A DNA stretch of 64,000 bases, taken from NCBI GenBank assembly GCA_902528415.1, contig CABZSR010000007.1, positions 18,646 to 82,645 on the forward strand. Direction: 5' to 3'. Below, in pieces: positions 36,709-46,124 of this stretch. The position numbers and the translations under genes are program-made. Under the pieces are notes generated by a model that searched no databases, had not been told where the DNA came from, and worked only from the letters and a program-made list of their open reading frames with translations. Source of the stretch: an uncultured SAR116 cluster alpha proteobacterium (GTDB lineage: Bacteria > Pseudomonadota > Alphaproteobacteria > Puniceispirillales > Marisalimonadaceae). Positions within the stretch are counted from its first letter, which is position 1. Each line of letters begins with the position of its first letter.

Positions 36709-37212
36709 CTACATGTACATTCTGGGAAAAAAATAATCAATAACTTCCCCGTTTGTAAAAACTGGTGGTTTAAAATTATTTTCGGAATATTCTATAATAA
36801 CAACACCACAAGTCACTAAGTTAACAGGTAACTTATTATAACCTTTAGTTGATAATTGATACATTAATGAATTTAAAATAGGATTATGACCTATTACAAC
36901 CACGGTGCTAAATCCATGCACTTTGGAGGTTAATTTTTTTTTAATCTGATCTATTGATGCATGATATAAATCTTCTTCAATCGATAAAAAATTGTCTTTA
37001 TTATCCCAATTTAAAAAAATATTTTCGTAAGTTAGCTTTGCCCTTAACGCTGGAGAGATTAAAAACAAATCTGGTTTATCTATTCTTTTTTTAAGTTCCT
37101 CAGAAATAACTTTACAAGAATTATAACCTCTTTTATTCAAACCCCTTTGAAGATCATTGACGTTACCACTCCAATCGGATTTAGCATGACGTATTAATAT
37201 TAATTTAGACAT
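36709..37212 (-). CDS. Histidine phosphatase (SixA-like)
   Basis: MSKLILIRHAKSDWSGNVNDLQRGLNKRG RHG motif. Confidence 0.88.
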   Translation of the reverse strand: MSKLILIRHAKSDWSGNVNDLQRGLNKRGYNSCKVISEELKKRIDKPDLFLISPALRAKLTYENIFLNWDNKDNFLSIEEDLYHASIDQIKKKLTSKVHGFSTVVVIGHNPILNSLMYQLSTKGYNKLPVNLVTCGVVIIEYSENNFKPPVFTNGEVIDYFFPRMYM

Positions 37213-37218
37213 TTAATA

Positions 37219-38385
37219 TTAACGTATTCTCTCCAAAATTGAGACATAATTTGCGACAGAGGCTCCGCCCATATTAAAAATACCTGCTAATTTAGCATCT
37301 TTGACCTGCATGTCATCTGCCTCCCCAGTGAGTTGCATTGCTGACATCACATGTTGAGAAACTCCAGTAGCGCCGACAGGGTGCCCTTTTGACTTAAGAC
37401 CGCCTGAGGGATTTATAGGAAGTCTACCATTTTTTTGAACCCAGCCCTCTTCGATTGCTTTATAACCTTCGCCTAATTTAGTTAAACCCATTGCTTCATA
37501 TTCAATAAGTTCTGCAATTGTGAAACAGTCATGGGTTTCTACAAACGACAAATCATCAAGATTTATTTTAGCATCTTGCAGGGCATAACTCCAAGCTTGA
37601 CGAGCACCTTCAAACTCTGTTTTTTCTCTTTTACTCAGTGGAAGAATATCATTTACGTGTCTTCTTGCTCTAAAGGCAATTGCTCTCTTTGCAGAAAGGG
37701 CAAGGTCTATGTCTTGAATTATTAAAGCAGCAGCACCGTCAGATACCATAGAGCAATCTGTTCTTCTTAACGGCTCTGCAACGTAAGGATTCTTTTCTGA
37801 AACAGAATTACAAAAATCAAAACCTAGATTTTTTTGCATATGAGCAAGAGGATTTACACTTCCATTCTCGTGATTTTTAGCAGCAATTTTAGCCAGCACA
37901 TCTGATTTATCCCCATATTTTTGAAAATAAGCATTTGCTATAGTTGCAAAAACACCTGTAAACCCCCCTTTGGTTTCTCCTTCTTCTGGCCGATAACTTG
38001 CACCTAAGAGAATGTCACCAACTTTTTCGGAAGACGTGTCTGTCATTTTCTCTACACCAACAACAAGTGTTGTCTTTGCTCTTTTGGCTTCAATTGCATT
38101 CATCGCTGTATGAATGGCCGCTGAACCTGTTGCGCACGCATTTTCAACTCTCATAGCTGGTACATACCTTAGATCTATCTGTGAAACAGCTGGTAATGCA
38201 CCATGAAAATCCTGCTTTTGAAACCCATTATTGAACGTTCCAACATAAATTGCATCTATATCTTTTGGCGAAATTTCTGCATGATTTATTGCCTGTTCAA
38301 CAACTTCTGCAATCATATTCTCTGAAGATTGATCTTTATTTACACCAAATTTATTATGGGCCCAGCCAGTTATACAAGATGACAT
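37219..38385 (-). CDS. Thiolase/acetyl-CoA acetyltransferase
   Basis: MRVENACATGSAAIHTAMNAI; NPSGGLKSKGHPVGATGVSQ; IFNMGGASVANYV. Confidence 0.9.
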   Translation of the reverse strand: MSSCITGWAHNKFGVNKDQSSENMIAEVVEQAINHAEISPKDIDAIYVGTFNNGFQKQDFHGALPAVSQIDLRYVPAMRVENACATGSAAIHTAMNAIEAKRAKTTLVVGVEKMTDTSSEKVGDILLGASYRPEEGETKGGFTGVFATIANAYFQKYGDKSDVLAKIAAKNHENGSVNPLAHMQKNLGFDFCNSVSEKNPYVAEPLRRTDCSMVSDGAAALIIQDIDLALSAKRAIAFRARRHVNDILPLSKREKTEFEGARQAWSYALQDAKINLDDLSFVETHDCFTIAELIEYEAMGLTKLGEGYKAIEEGWVQKNGRLPINPSGGLKSKGHPVGATGVSQHVMSAMQLTGEADDMQVKDAKLAGIFNMGGASVANYVSILERIR

Positions 38386-38408
38386 TTTATCCTCCTAAAA
38401 AAGATATT

Positions 38409-39131
38409 CTAATTACAAATTTTCATAAGTAAATTCAAAGTTTCTTTTGGATGTGTAAACATAGCATTATGCCCTGCCTTCAATTCAAAAATTGGCCAAT
38501 TCATTTTTCTTACTGACACTCTTGAACTTTCTAAAGATTGATAGACTGGATCAGTACAAAATATGTAAGAAACAGAAAGTCCATTCCCAATTTCATTTTC
38601 TAAATTCAGTTTTGATTTAAAAGTGCTTACAGGATGAGGAGTTAATTTACTAGCCAAGATTAAAGATTTTCTAATATCAAAAACTCCAAATGCTTCGGGT
38701 GATGGAGGAGGAATTGAGAGCTTGCCTTCAGATTGTTCTGCTAAAGCCGTTCTTTCTTTAACTATTTCTTTTGGAGCAATATCAAAAGGACTTTGACCAC
38801 TTGATAAAATCATTGCATCAAAATAAACAAGCCTATTAATTCTCTCTTTTAATCTGTCTGCAACACCACTTATGATACTTCCCGCAAAGCTATGTCCTAC
38901 TAATACTATATTTTCTAAATCTTCTAACAAAATATGATTAATTATATCATCAATATATGTGTCTAAAGTTATCTCAGGGGACAATAAATGTTTTCTTTCA
39001 CCTAAACCCGTTTGGGTAGGACAAGTTACATTATAACCTTGATATACTAAGAGATCTGCAACTTCTTTCCAAATCCACCCACCATGCCAAGCACCGTGAA
39101 CTAATACAAAATTAGGTTTATTATTTGTCAT
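38409..39131 (-). CDS. Alpha/beta hydrolase
   Basis: NFVLVHGAWHGGWIWKEVADLL; IVLVGHSFAGSIISGVAD; start set at MTNNKPNF. Confidence 0.87.
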   Translation of the reverse strand: MTNNKPNFVLVHGAWHGGWIWKEVADLLVYQGYNVTCPTQTGLGERKHLLSPEITLDTYIDDIINHILLEDLENIVLVGHSFAGSIISGVADRLKERINRLVYFDAMILSSGQSPFDIAPKEIVKERTALAEQSEGKLSIPPPSPEAFGVFDIRKSLILASKLTPHPVSTFKSKLNLENEIGNGLSVSYIFCTDPVYQSLESSRVSVRKMNWPIFELKAGHNAMFTHPKETLNLLMKICN

Positions 39132-39220
39132 ATAGATCTCTTTAAATTTATCAATTAAATGATAATATAATACTATCAATAATAAATATGTGTCACTTAA
39201 TTTAAATAAAAGAAATTAGA

Positions 39221-39919
39221 ATGGAACCATTAAATATAGCTATTTTTGGGAGCTCTGGTGCAATTGGCAAAGCATTGTGTTTTGAATTTTCAAAAAACAA
39301 TAGTGTAAATAACATATTTGCCTTTTCTAGGAATGGTGTTCAATTAGATCATCAATCTATAATTTCAAAAGAAGTAAATTATTTAAATGAAAATAGCTTG
39401 GCTGAGACCGCTCAATCACTTGAATGTAAGTTGGACGTTATTGTTGTGGCAATTGGTGCGCTTGAACAACCAGAAAAATCAATAAGAGATCTATCCTCTG
39501 TTAAATTTATTGACATGTTTAATGCTAATACTATTCCAACTGCTTTAATTGCAAAATATTTTTTACCCAAATTATACAGAGATAGAATAACAAAATTTGC
39601 TTCAATTTCAGCTAGAGTTGGAAGTATAGAAGACAACGAACTAGGTGGTTGGTATTCTTATAGGGCATCTAAATCTGCTTTAAATATGGTTTTAAAAGGA
39701 TTATCAATTGAACAAAAAAGATCAAATCCAGATAGTATCATCTTTGGACTTCATCCAGGCACAGTAGATTCAAAATTATCGAAACCTTTTCAAAAAAAAG
39801 ATAAAGAATATTTTACTCCCGAATATTCTGCAAAAAAATTGGTAAGTGTTATTGGTACAAAGACAGTAGCTAGTAATGGTAAAATATTTGATTGGGATAA
39901 TAAAATCATTCCCTATTAA
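39221..39919 (+). CDS. SDR family NAD(P)-dependent oxidoreductase
   Basis: IAIFGSSGAIGKALCFEFSKN; SISARVGSIEDNELGGWYSYRASKSALNMVLKGLSIE. Confidence 0.88.
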   Translation: MEPLNIAIFGSSGAIGKALCFEFSKNNSVNNIFAFSRNGVQLDHQSIISKEVNYLNENSLAETAQSLECKLDVIVVAIGALEQPEKSIRDLSSVKFIDMFNANTIPTALIAKYFLPKLYRDRITKFASISARVGSIEDNELGGWYSYRASKSALNMVLKGLSIEQKRSNPDSIIFGLHPGTVDSKLSKPFQKKDKEYFTPEYSAKKLVSVIGTKTVASNGKIFDWDNKIIPY

Positions 39920-40887
39920 GAATTAGGTTTATATTCTGGTATATTATAATTAGTGAGATGTTTCTGCCAAAATTCTTGCGTCAATTTAGCCCCTAATCTC
40001 ATAAAAACATAAACGATACATAATGTTAAAACCGCTCTTAAAAAAAGCGTTATTATAATATTTGAACCTATAAGTGAAATGACTGCAGTATCTTCAATTA
40101 TGCTATGAAGCATTCCTACTAAGACTAAAACGCCAAAAACATCCTTATAGTGAAGTTTTCCAGTTTTAACTTCTTTAATTAAAAGTCCTGCACCAAAGCC
40201 AATCCCAAGGGTCACTCCTACTATTGCAATTGTAGAAGCTTTTTCACCAACTCCGAGAAAGTTTAAAAAGGGTTTTAGAGCTTTTTCTATTAATCGTTCA
40301 ATGCCTACATATTTTAAAAAATCTAAAATTATTACAAGTGCTATAATAATAATAAAGATCATGCCCAGCCCTTTTAGTTGAGATAAGCCCCAACTAAATA
40401 AATCAGGTGCGCTTTCTAAACTTGGTAATAAAATTGTAGCTGGGTAATTCATATAACCAGTAAGTTGAAAAAAAAGATTCAAAAAATAGCATGATAAAAT
40501 ACCAAGGCCTAATCTAATAAATATCATAGCACGGGCTCTTACTCCTGCTTTTCTACAAATAATAACTTCAATAGGCAATGAATGTGTGAATAAAATTAAA
40601 AGTCCTAATACACTTGCCTGAGCAGCAGTAAATGGCATGTCGGCTGGTAGACCTGAAAAAACTATTAAACCTGCATAGGGGCTTGTGAGCAATGAAGTGG
40701 TAAAAACTAATGAAATAGCCTCTGGTAATCCTAACAAAAACATTAAAGGAGCACAGAACTTATTTAATATTTCAACAAAACCTAACTCATCTAGTATTTT
40801 TACTATAATTAATGTTGGTATCATTATTATGAATAGCTCATAAGTAATTTCAAGGGATGACTTTGTAAGCTCTCTGATCTTATTCAT
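39916..40887 (-). CDS. Nucleoside recognition/Gate-domain membrane protein
   Basis: Multi-TM; FCAPLMFLLGLPEAISLVFTTSLLTSPYAGLIVFSGLP; GFGAGLLIKE. Confidence 0.7.
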   Translation of the reverse strand: MNKIRELTKSSLEITYELFIIMIPTLIIVKILDELGFVEILNKFCAPLMFLLGLPEAISLVFTTSLLTSPYAGLIVFSGLPADMPFTAAQASVLGLLILFTHSLPIEVIICRKAGVRARAMIFIRLGLGILSCYFLNLFFQLTGYMNYPATILLPSLESAPDLFSWGLSQLKGLGMIFIIIIALVIILDFLKYVGIERLIEKALKPFLNFLGVGEKASTIAIVGVTLGIGFGAGLLIKEVKTGKLHYKDVFGVLVLVGMLHSIIEDTAVISLIGSNIIITLFLRAVLTLCIVYVFMRLGAKLTQEFWQKHLTNYNIPEYKPNS

Positions 40888-40900
40888 TAGTAATTCCTCT

Positions 40901-42142
40901 TCAATCCAGAACTAGCTTATCTTTTTTGAAATAAATTTGCCACATTATGAATGTTACTATCAAAAGATTTGTAAAATTCCAAAAGATTCCATTTACAAAT
41001 GCTAATTTATAAGATTGGGTAATATCAAAAATTTCACCAGACATCCAGCCACCTAAGCCCATACCTACAATTGTTGCCATAATGACTAATCCAACTCTTT
41101 CACCAACCTGTTCAATTGGCAGATATTTTCTTATTATCATAGCATATGCAGGCACTATACCTCCTTGGGACAACCCAAACATTAACGAAACAATATAAAG
41201 CGATAATTGACTATCAAACGGCAAGAAAAATACTAAGGAAAGCATTTGTAATAATGATCCAATAAATAAAGTGTAAACAGGACCAATCTTGTCGGACAAG
41301 AAACCGAACCCAACTCTACTTATCATTCCTGAAAAAAGCATTACTGCCAAAATTTCAGCTCCGATGCTCAATCCAAAGCCTCTCTCAACACATAAAGCAA
41401 CAATATGTACTTGTGGCATTGCCATTGCCAAGCAACAACCAATTCCTGCCAAAATTAATAAGATTTGTAATGTATTGGGACTTAAGTTGGTTAAACTGTT
41501 TCCATCAGTACTTAAATCATTATTAGATATGTTACTTGCAACATTGTTTTTTAGAAATAATGCTATTGGAAACATAATCACCATACAGATTATTGCTATA
41601 TACAAGTAAACTTCTTTCCATGAAGTGTATTCAAGGAAATAACTAATGATTAAAGGCCAAAAAGCTCCAGCCACATAATTAGCACTAGCAATAATCGCAA
41701 CAGCTAACCCTCTTCTTTTTTCAAAAAAATTTCCTATATCCGCCATAGATGGGCCAAAAAAAGTCGCAGCAGCCGTCCCCATGAAAATTTGTAAGATTAA
41801 CAAATGCCAAAAATTGGTAGATATCATTGCAATTAAATAAGAAGAAACAAGAATTATTATTGCGAAAATAATTGGTAACTTTAAGCCAAATTTATCAATA
41901 ATTTTTCCAATTAAAAAATTACCAAGTCCAAAACCAACCATAGTAGTAGCGTATAGTAAACTTGCCTGTCCCCTATCTATATTAAACTCGTTTTCAATTG
42001 CAGGCATTACAACCACAACTGACCACATACCAACTGTACCAATAACACCTATAGTAAATAATAATATTAGCCTAATCCAAGACTTTAAGCTGTCATATTC
42101 TATGTTAGAGGTAGTATTAAATGCGCTTATGACACCCACCAT
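40901..42142 (-). CDS. MFS transporter
   Basis: 12-TM composition; LIGKIIDKFGLKLPI MFS loop. Confidence 0.88.
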   Translation of the reverse strand: MVGVISAFNTTSNIEYDSLKSWIRLILLFTIGVIGTVGMWSVVVVMPAIENEFNIDRGQASLLYATTMVGFGLGNFLIGKIIDKFGLKLPIIFAIIILVSSYLIAMISTNFWHLLILQIFMGTAAATFFGPSMADIGNFFEKRRGLAVAIIASANYVAGAFWPLIISYFLEYTSWKEVYLYIAIICMVIMFPIALFLKNNVASNISNNDLSTDGNSLTNLSPNTLQILLILAGIGCCLAMAMPQVHIVALCVERGFGLSIGAEILAVMLFSGMISRVGFGFLSDKIGPVYTLFIGSLLQMLSLVFFLPFDSQLSLYIVSLMFGLSQGGIVPAYAMIIRKYLPIEQVGERVGLVIMATIVGMGLGGWMSGEIFDITQSYKLAFVNGIFWNFTNLLIVTFIMWQIYFKKDKLVLD

Positions 42143-42175
42143 TAATTATATTAAAAACGATTTAATCAGGTTAAT

Positions 42176-43393
42176 TTATATTATACCTTTATCCTTTAAA
42201 TTCTTGATCTCATCCAACGACAAGCCAATTTTTTCAGATAAAATTTCTTCAGTATGTTCTCCTAATGATGGAGGTGACAATCTATAACTTGGAGGTGTCT
42301 CCTGCATTTTTATTGGATTGGCTATTAATCTTAGTGGGGCTTTTCCTGTTTTAGTGTGGTCCATTTCAACAATCATTTCTCTAGCCTTTACGTGTGGATC
42401 TGAAAAAACTTCACTCAATGTATTAATTGGACCACATCCAATTTTTTGTTTTTCCAACTCAGTCAGCCACCAAGATGAAGTATGTCTTTTGGTAATTTCA
42501 TTTAGTGTATTTGTTACAAATTCTCTATTAGACACTCGATCTGCATTTGTCTTAAATTTCGGATCTTCTATTAATTGTTCATCTCCAGACAACTTACAAA
42601 ATCTTTCAAATGTAGGATCATTACCAATTGATAAAACAATATAACCATCTGATGTTGGCATAACTTGATAAGGAACAATATTTGGATGTTGATTACCTAA
42701 TCTATGTGGATTTTTATTAGTAGATAAATAATTCATACCTTGATTTGCTAACCATGCAACATGAGTATCTAACATCCCAATATCTATAAACTGGCCTTCA
42801 CCTGTATTTATTTGATGCCGGACAGCTGCTAATATCCCAACAGAAGCAAACATACCCGCCATTAGATCTCCGATAGGAACCCCAACTTTCATAGGCTCAC
42901 CGTCTGGCTCTCCTGTTAAAGCCATTACACCACCCATTGCTTGAATTAATCCGTCGTAACCTGGTCTGGATGCATATGGCCCGGTCTGTCCAAAACCAGT
43001 AATAGAACAATATATTAACTTTGGAAAATCTGATTTTAAATTATTATATCCAAGTCCGTATTTTTCTAAGGTACCTGTTTTAAAGTTTTCAACTAAAATA
43101 TCACATTCAGATAATAATTTTTTAACTAAGCCCTGACCTTCTTTTGTACTAAGATTGATCGTAATTGATCTTTTGTTTCTATTAGCGCCACAAAAATACG
43201 CGCTAAGGTCTGTCTCTTCGCCATCATCATTTTTTACAAAAGGTGGAGCAAATCCTCTAGTATCGTCGCCACCTCCAGGTCTCTCAACTTTAATTATATC
43301 AGCCCCTAAATCTCCTAGCATTTGTGTACAATATGGACCAGCTAATACCCTAGTTAAATCTAGCACTTTAATACCCTTTAATGAATTATTCAT
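42176..43393 (-). CDS. CaiB/BaiF family CoA transferase
   Basis: LKGIKVLDLTRVLAGPYCTQMLGDLGADIIKVERPGGGDDTR; FGQTGPYASRPGYDGLIQAMGGVM. Confidence 0.95.
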   Translation of the reverse strand: MNNSLKGIKVLDLTRVLAGPYCTQMLGDLGADIIKVERPGGGDDTRGFAPPFVKNDDGEETDLSAYFCGANRNKRSITINLSTKEGQGLVKKLLSECDILVENFKTGTLEKYGLGYNNLKSDFPKLIYCSITGFGQTGPYASRPGYDGLIQAMGGVMALTGEPDGEPMKVGVPIGDLMAGMFASVGILAAVRHQINTGEGQFIDIGMLDTHVAWLANQGMNYLSTNKNPHRLGNQHPNIVPYQVMPTSDGYIVLSIGNDPTFERFCKLSGDEQLIEDPKFKTNADRVSNREFVTNTLNEITKRHTSSWWLTELEKQKIGCGPINTLSEVFSDPHVKAREMIVEMDHTKTGKAPLRLIANPIKMQETPPSYRLSPPSLGEHTEEILSEKIGLSLDEIKNLKDKGII

Positions 43394-43510
43394 ATTTTAA
43401 TCTCTTATTGTGTTTTAATTTTTATTGTCTGGCTTGAAATATATACAAACTAAATTAAATATGCATTGTTTTAATTAAATATTAGATTTACTAGAACTAA
43501 ATTAATTTTA

Positions 43511-44581
43511 ATGTATATTCTTAACTTCTTAAGTATTTATTACCAACCGACTTTTCATGAGATATTAATGACAAAATTAGAAATTAATAAGCCAAAATTT
43601 GGTGAATTAACTCAGATAGCTTCTGATTTATATTGGGCACATTTCGAGCTACCTTTTAGATTAAACCATGTAAATTTATTTCTTATGGATACCCCTAGCG
43701 GCATTTTAATTTTAGACGCAGGTTTAAAATCAGATCATTCAGAAGAACATTGGGAGGCATTGATTAATGGACCACTCAAATCAAAAAAATTTGCTGGATT
43801 ATTAATAACTCATTATCACCCTGATCACATAGGAATGGCCGGGTGGCTCCAAGATAAATTAAACATAAAATGTTACACTAGTGAAAAAGAGCTTTTTACT
43901 GCGAAAACATTTCGCTTAATGCCAGATGATAAATATGCTGATATCTTCAGAAATGTTTTTGTAAGGGCTGGTATGACTGAAGAAGATATTATCGCAAAGG
44001 GACCAGCTACAAGACTTTATAAAAATAGAGTTTATGAACTTCCAGAATTTGAAATTATCAAATCTGGACACGAAATTGAATCAAATGATGGTAATTGGTT
44101 AGTAAGAACTGACTCAGGTCATTCACCAGAACATATTTCATTATTGGACAAAAAAAGAAAGTTATACCTCTCGGGAGATTTTTTACTACCTCGTATATCT
44201 CCTAACATTTCTGATAATTTTTTTGATCCTTTTGATGATAGACTAGGAGGATATTTTAAATACTTAAATCAAATTCAAGTAATTGGTTCTGATACAAAAG
44301 TTTTTCCTTGTCATGATTGGCCTTTCATTAACGGTTCAGAACGGGCTCAAGATTTAATCAAACACCATAATAATAGACTTAGTTTAATTTTAAATGAGTT
44401 AGAAAATCGAAGTATTACAATTATGGATTCAATTGAAATTATCTTTGACAGAAAAATTGGTGACGAACAAATGCATTTTGCTATTGGAGAAGCAAGAGCA
44501 CACTTAATTCATTTAGATGTAACTGGACAGGCTAAAAGTGAAACGGATGATAGAGGTACGGTTCATTATTCTTGTTTGTAA
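43511..44581 (+). CDS. MBL-fold metallohydrolase
   Basis: LLITHYHPDHIGMAGWLQ HxHxDH motif; DSGHSPEHISL; YLSGDFLLP; likely start at MTKLEINKPK (43568). Confidence 0.9.
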   Translation: MYILNFLSIYYQPTFHEILMTKLEINKPKFGELTQIASDLYWAHFELPFRLNHVNLFLMDTPSGILILDAGLKSDHSEEHWEALINGPLKSKKFAGLLITHYHPDHIGMAGWLQDKLNIKCYTSEKELFTAKTFRLMPDDKYADIFRNVFVRAGMTEEDIIAKGPATRLYKNRVYELPEFEIIKSGHEIESNDGNWLVRTDSGHSPEHISLLDKKRKLYLSGDFLLPRISPNISDNFFDPFDDRLGGYFKYLNQIQVIGSDTKVFPCHDWPFINGSERAQDLIKHHNNRLSLILNELENRSITIMDSIEIIFDRKIGDEQMHFAIGEARAHLIHLDVTGQAKSETDDRGTVHYSCL

Positions 44582-44608
44582 TTGATTCATAAAAATAATT
44601 TTTTATGG

Positions 44609-44652
44609 ATCATTACGATACTAAAATGTATGTAAATTAATCATTACGATAC
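44609..44652. repeat. Direct repeat pair ATCATTACGATAC upstream of urtA
   Basis: 13-nt identical copies at 44609-44621 and 44640-44652. Confidence 0.85.
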
Positions 44653-44671
44653 AATTGGTATTTAAAGTGAT

Positions 44672-44741
44672 TAATAAATAGACCTTTAACACATTTACAT
44701 GTCGCAATTTGTAATATACGAAAAATTCATAATAAATAGAC
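44672..44741. repeat. Direct repeat pair TAATAAATAGAC upstream of urtA
   Basis: 12-nt identical copies at 44672-44683 and 44730-44741. Confidence 0.8.
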
Positions 44742-44780
44742 ATAACATATATTTTTATATTTATTAATGAAAGGAATATT

Positions 44781-46067
44781 ATGTTATTTAATTTAACTAA
44801 AAGATTAACACTAGTTATGTTCGCTATTTTTTTGGGAAACAGCGTTTTAGCCGACGGTCACGGTAAAATTAAAATCGGTATTTTACATTCGTTATCAGGA
44901 ACTATGGCTATTTCTGAGACAACACTAAAAGATACAATGTTAATGTTAATTGATGAACAAAATAAAAAAGGAGGTATTTTAGGAAAAAAATTAGAACCTG
45001 TGGTAGTTGATCCTGCATCTAATTGGCCGTTATTTGCCGAAAAAGCTAGAGAACTATTAACCGTATCTAAAGTTGATGTTATGTTTGGTTGTTGGACTTC
45101 AGTTTCCAGAAAATCAGCATTACCAGTACTTGAAGAATTAAATGGATTGTTGTTTTATCCTGTTCAGTATGAAGGTGAAGAAAGTTCAAAAAATGTTTTT
45201 TACACTGGCGCCGCACCTAATCAACAAGCTATACCAGCAACTGATTATTATTTAGAAGAATTAGGTGTCAAAAAATTTGCATTGCTTGGAACCGACTATG
45301 TATATCCAAGAACAACTAATAAAATCTTAAAGCAATATCTTATTGACAAAGGAATTCCTGAATCAGACATTTTTGTAAACTATACACCCTTTGGTCACTC
45401 AGATTGGTCTAAAATCGTTGCTGATGTGGTTGGCCTTGGTGCAGACGGTAAAAAAGTTGGTGTTATTTCAACTATCAATGGTGACGCCAATATAGGTTTT
45501 TACAAAGAACTCGCTGCTGCTGGTATTAAAGCCGATGATATTCCAGTTGTTGCATTTTCTGTTGGTGAAGAAGAATTATCTGGTCTTGATACTAAAAATT
45601 TGGTTGGTCATCTTGCCGCGTGGAATTATTTTCAATCAGCTGAGTCTGACTTGAATACTGATTTTATTAAACAATGGAAATCTACAATGGGTGATAAGAG
45701 AGTTACTAATGATCCGATGGAAGCACATGTAATTGGATTTAAAATGTATGTAAAAGCAGTTGAAAAAGCTGGCACGACAGATGTAGATGCTGTTAGAAAA
45801 GCTATGTATGGCATGAAAGTACCAAACTTGACCGGTGGAATGGCTGAAATGTTGCCTAATCATCACCTGTCAAAACCTGTACTTATTGGTGAAATACAAG
45901 CGGATGGACAATTTGACATTATTAGTCAAACTAAAGAAGTGCCTGGTGACGCTTGGACTGATTATTTAGCTGAATCAAAGCCTCTAGTCTCTGATTGGAA
46001 ATCCTTAGGTTGCGGAATGTATAATAAAGATACTAAAACTTGCGTCCAAATGAAATCTAATTATTAA
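44781..46067 (+). CDS. urtA: Urea ABC transporter substrate-binding protein
   Basis: IKIGILHSLSGTMAISETTLKDTMLMLIDEQNKKGGILGKKLEPVVVDPASNWPLFAEKARELL; followed by urtBCDE and ure genes. Confidence 0.95.
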   Translation: MLFNLTKRLTLVMFAIFLGNSVLADGHGKIKIGILHSLSGTMAISETTLKDTMLMLIDEQNKKGGILGKKLEPVVVDPASNWPLFAEKARELLTVSKVDVMFGCWTSVSRKSALPVLEELNGLLFYPVQYEGEESSKNVFYTGAAPNQQAIPATDYYLEELGVKKFALLGTDYVYPRTTNKILKQYLIDKGIPESDIFVNYTPFGHSDWSKIVADVVGLGADGKKVGVISTINGDANIGFYKELAAAGIKADDIPVVAFSVGEEELSGLDTKNLVGHLAAWNYFQSAESDLNTDFIKQWKSTMGDKRVTNDPMEAHVIGFKMYVKAVEKAGTTDVDAVRKAMYGMKVPNLTGGMAEMLPNHHLSKPVLIGEIQADGQFDIISQTKEVPGDAWTDYLAESKPLVSDWKSLGCGMYNKDTKTCVQMKSNY

Positions 46068-46086
46068 TCTATAATTTAAAATTATT

Positions 46087-46113
46087 CTGTAGAGCTTTCC
46101 TTAAGCTCTACAG
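46087..46113 (+). promoter_or_regulatory. Perfect hairpin in urtA-urtB intergenic region (no T-tract)
   Basis: CTGTAGAGCTT-tcctt-AAGCTCTACAG, 11-bp stem. Confidence 0.8.
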
Positions 46114-46124
46114 TGGAAATTAAA

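Noticed and set aside
41289-41609. Plus-strand 106-aa ORF
   Set aside because: Antisense to the MFS transporter at 40901-42142.
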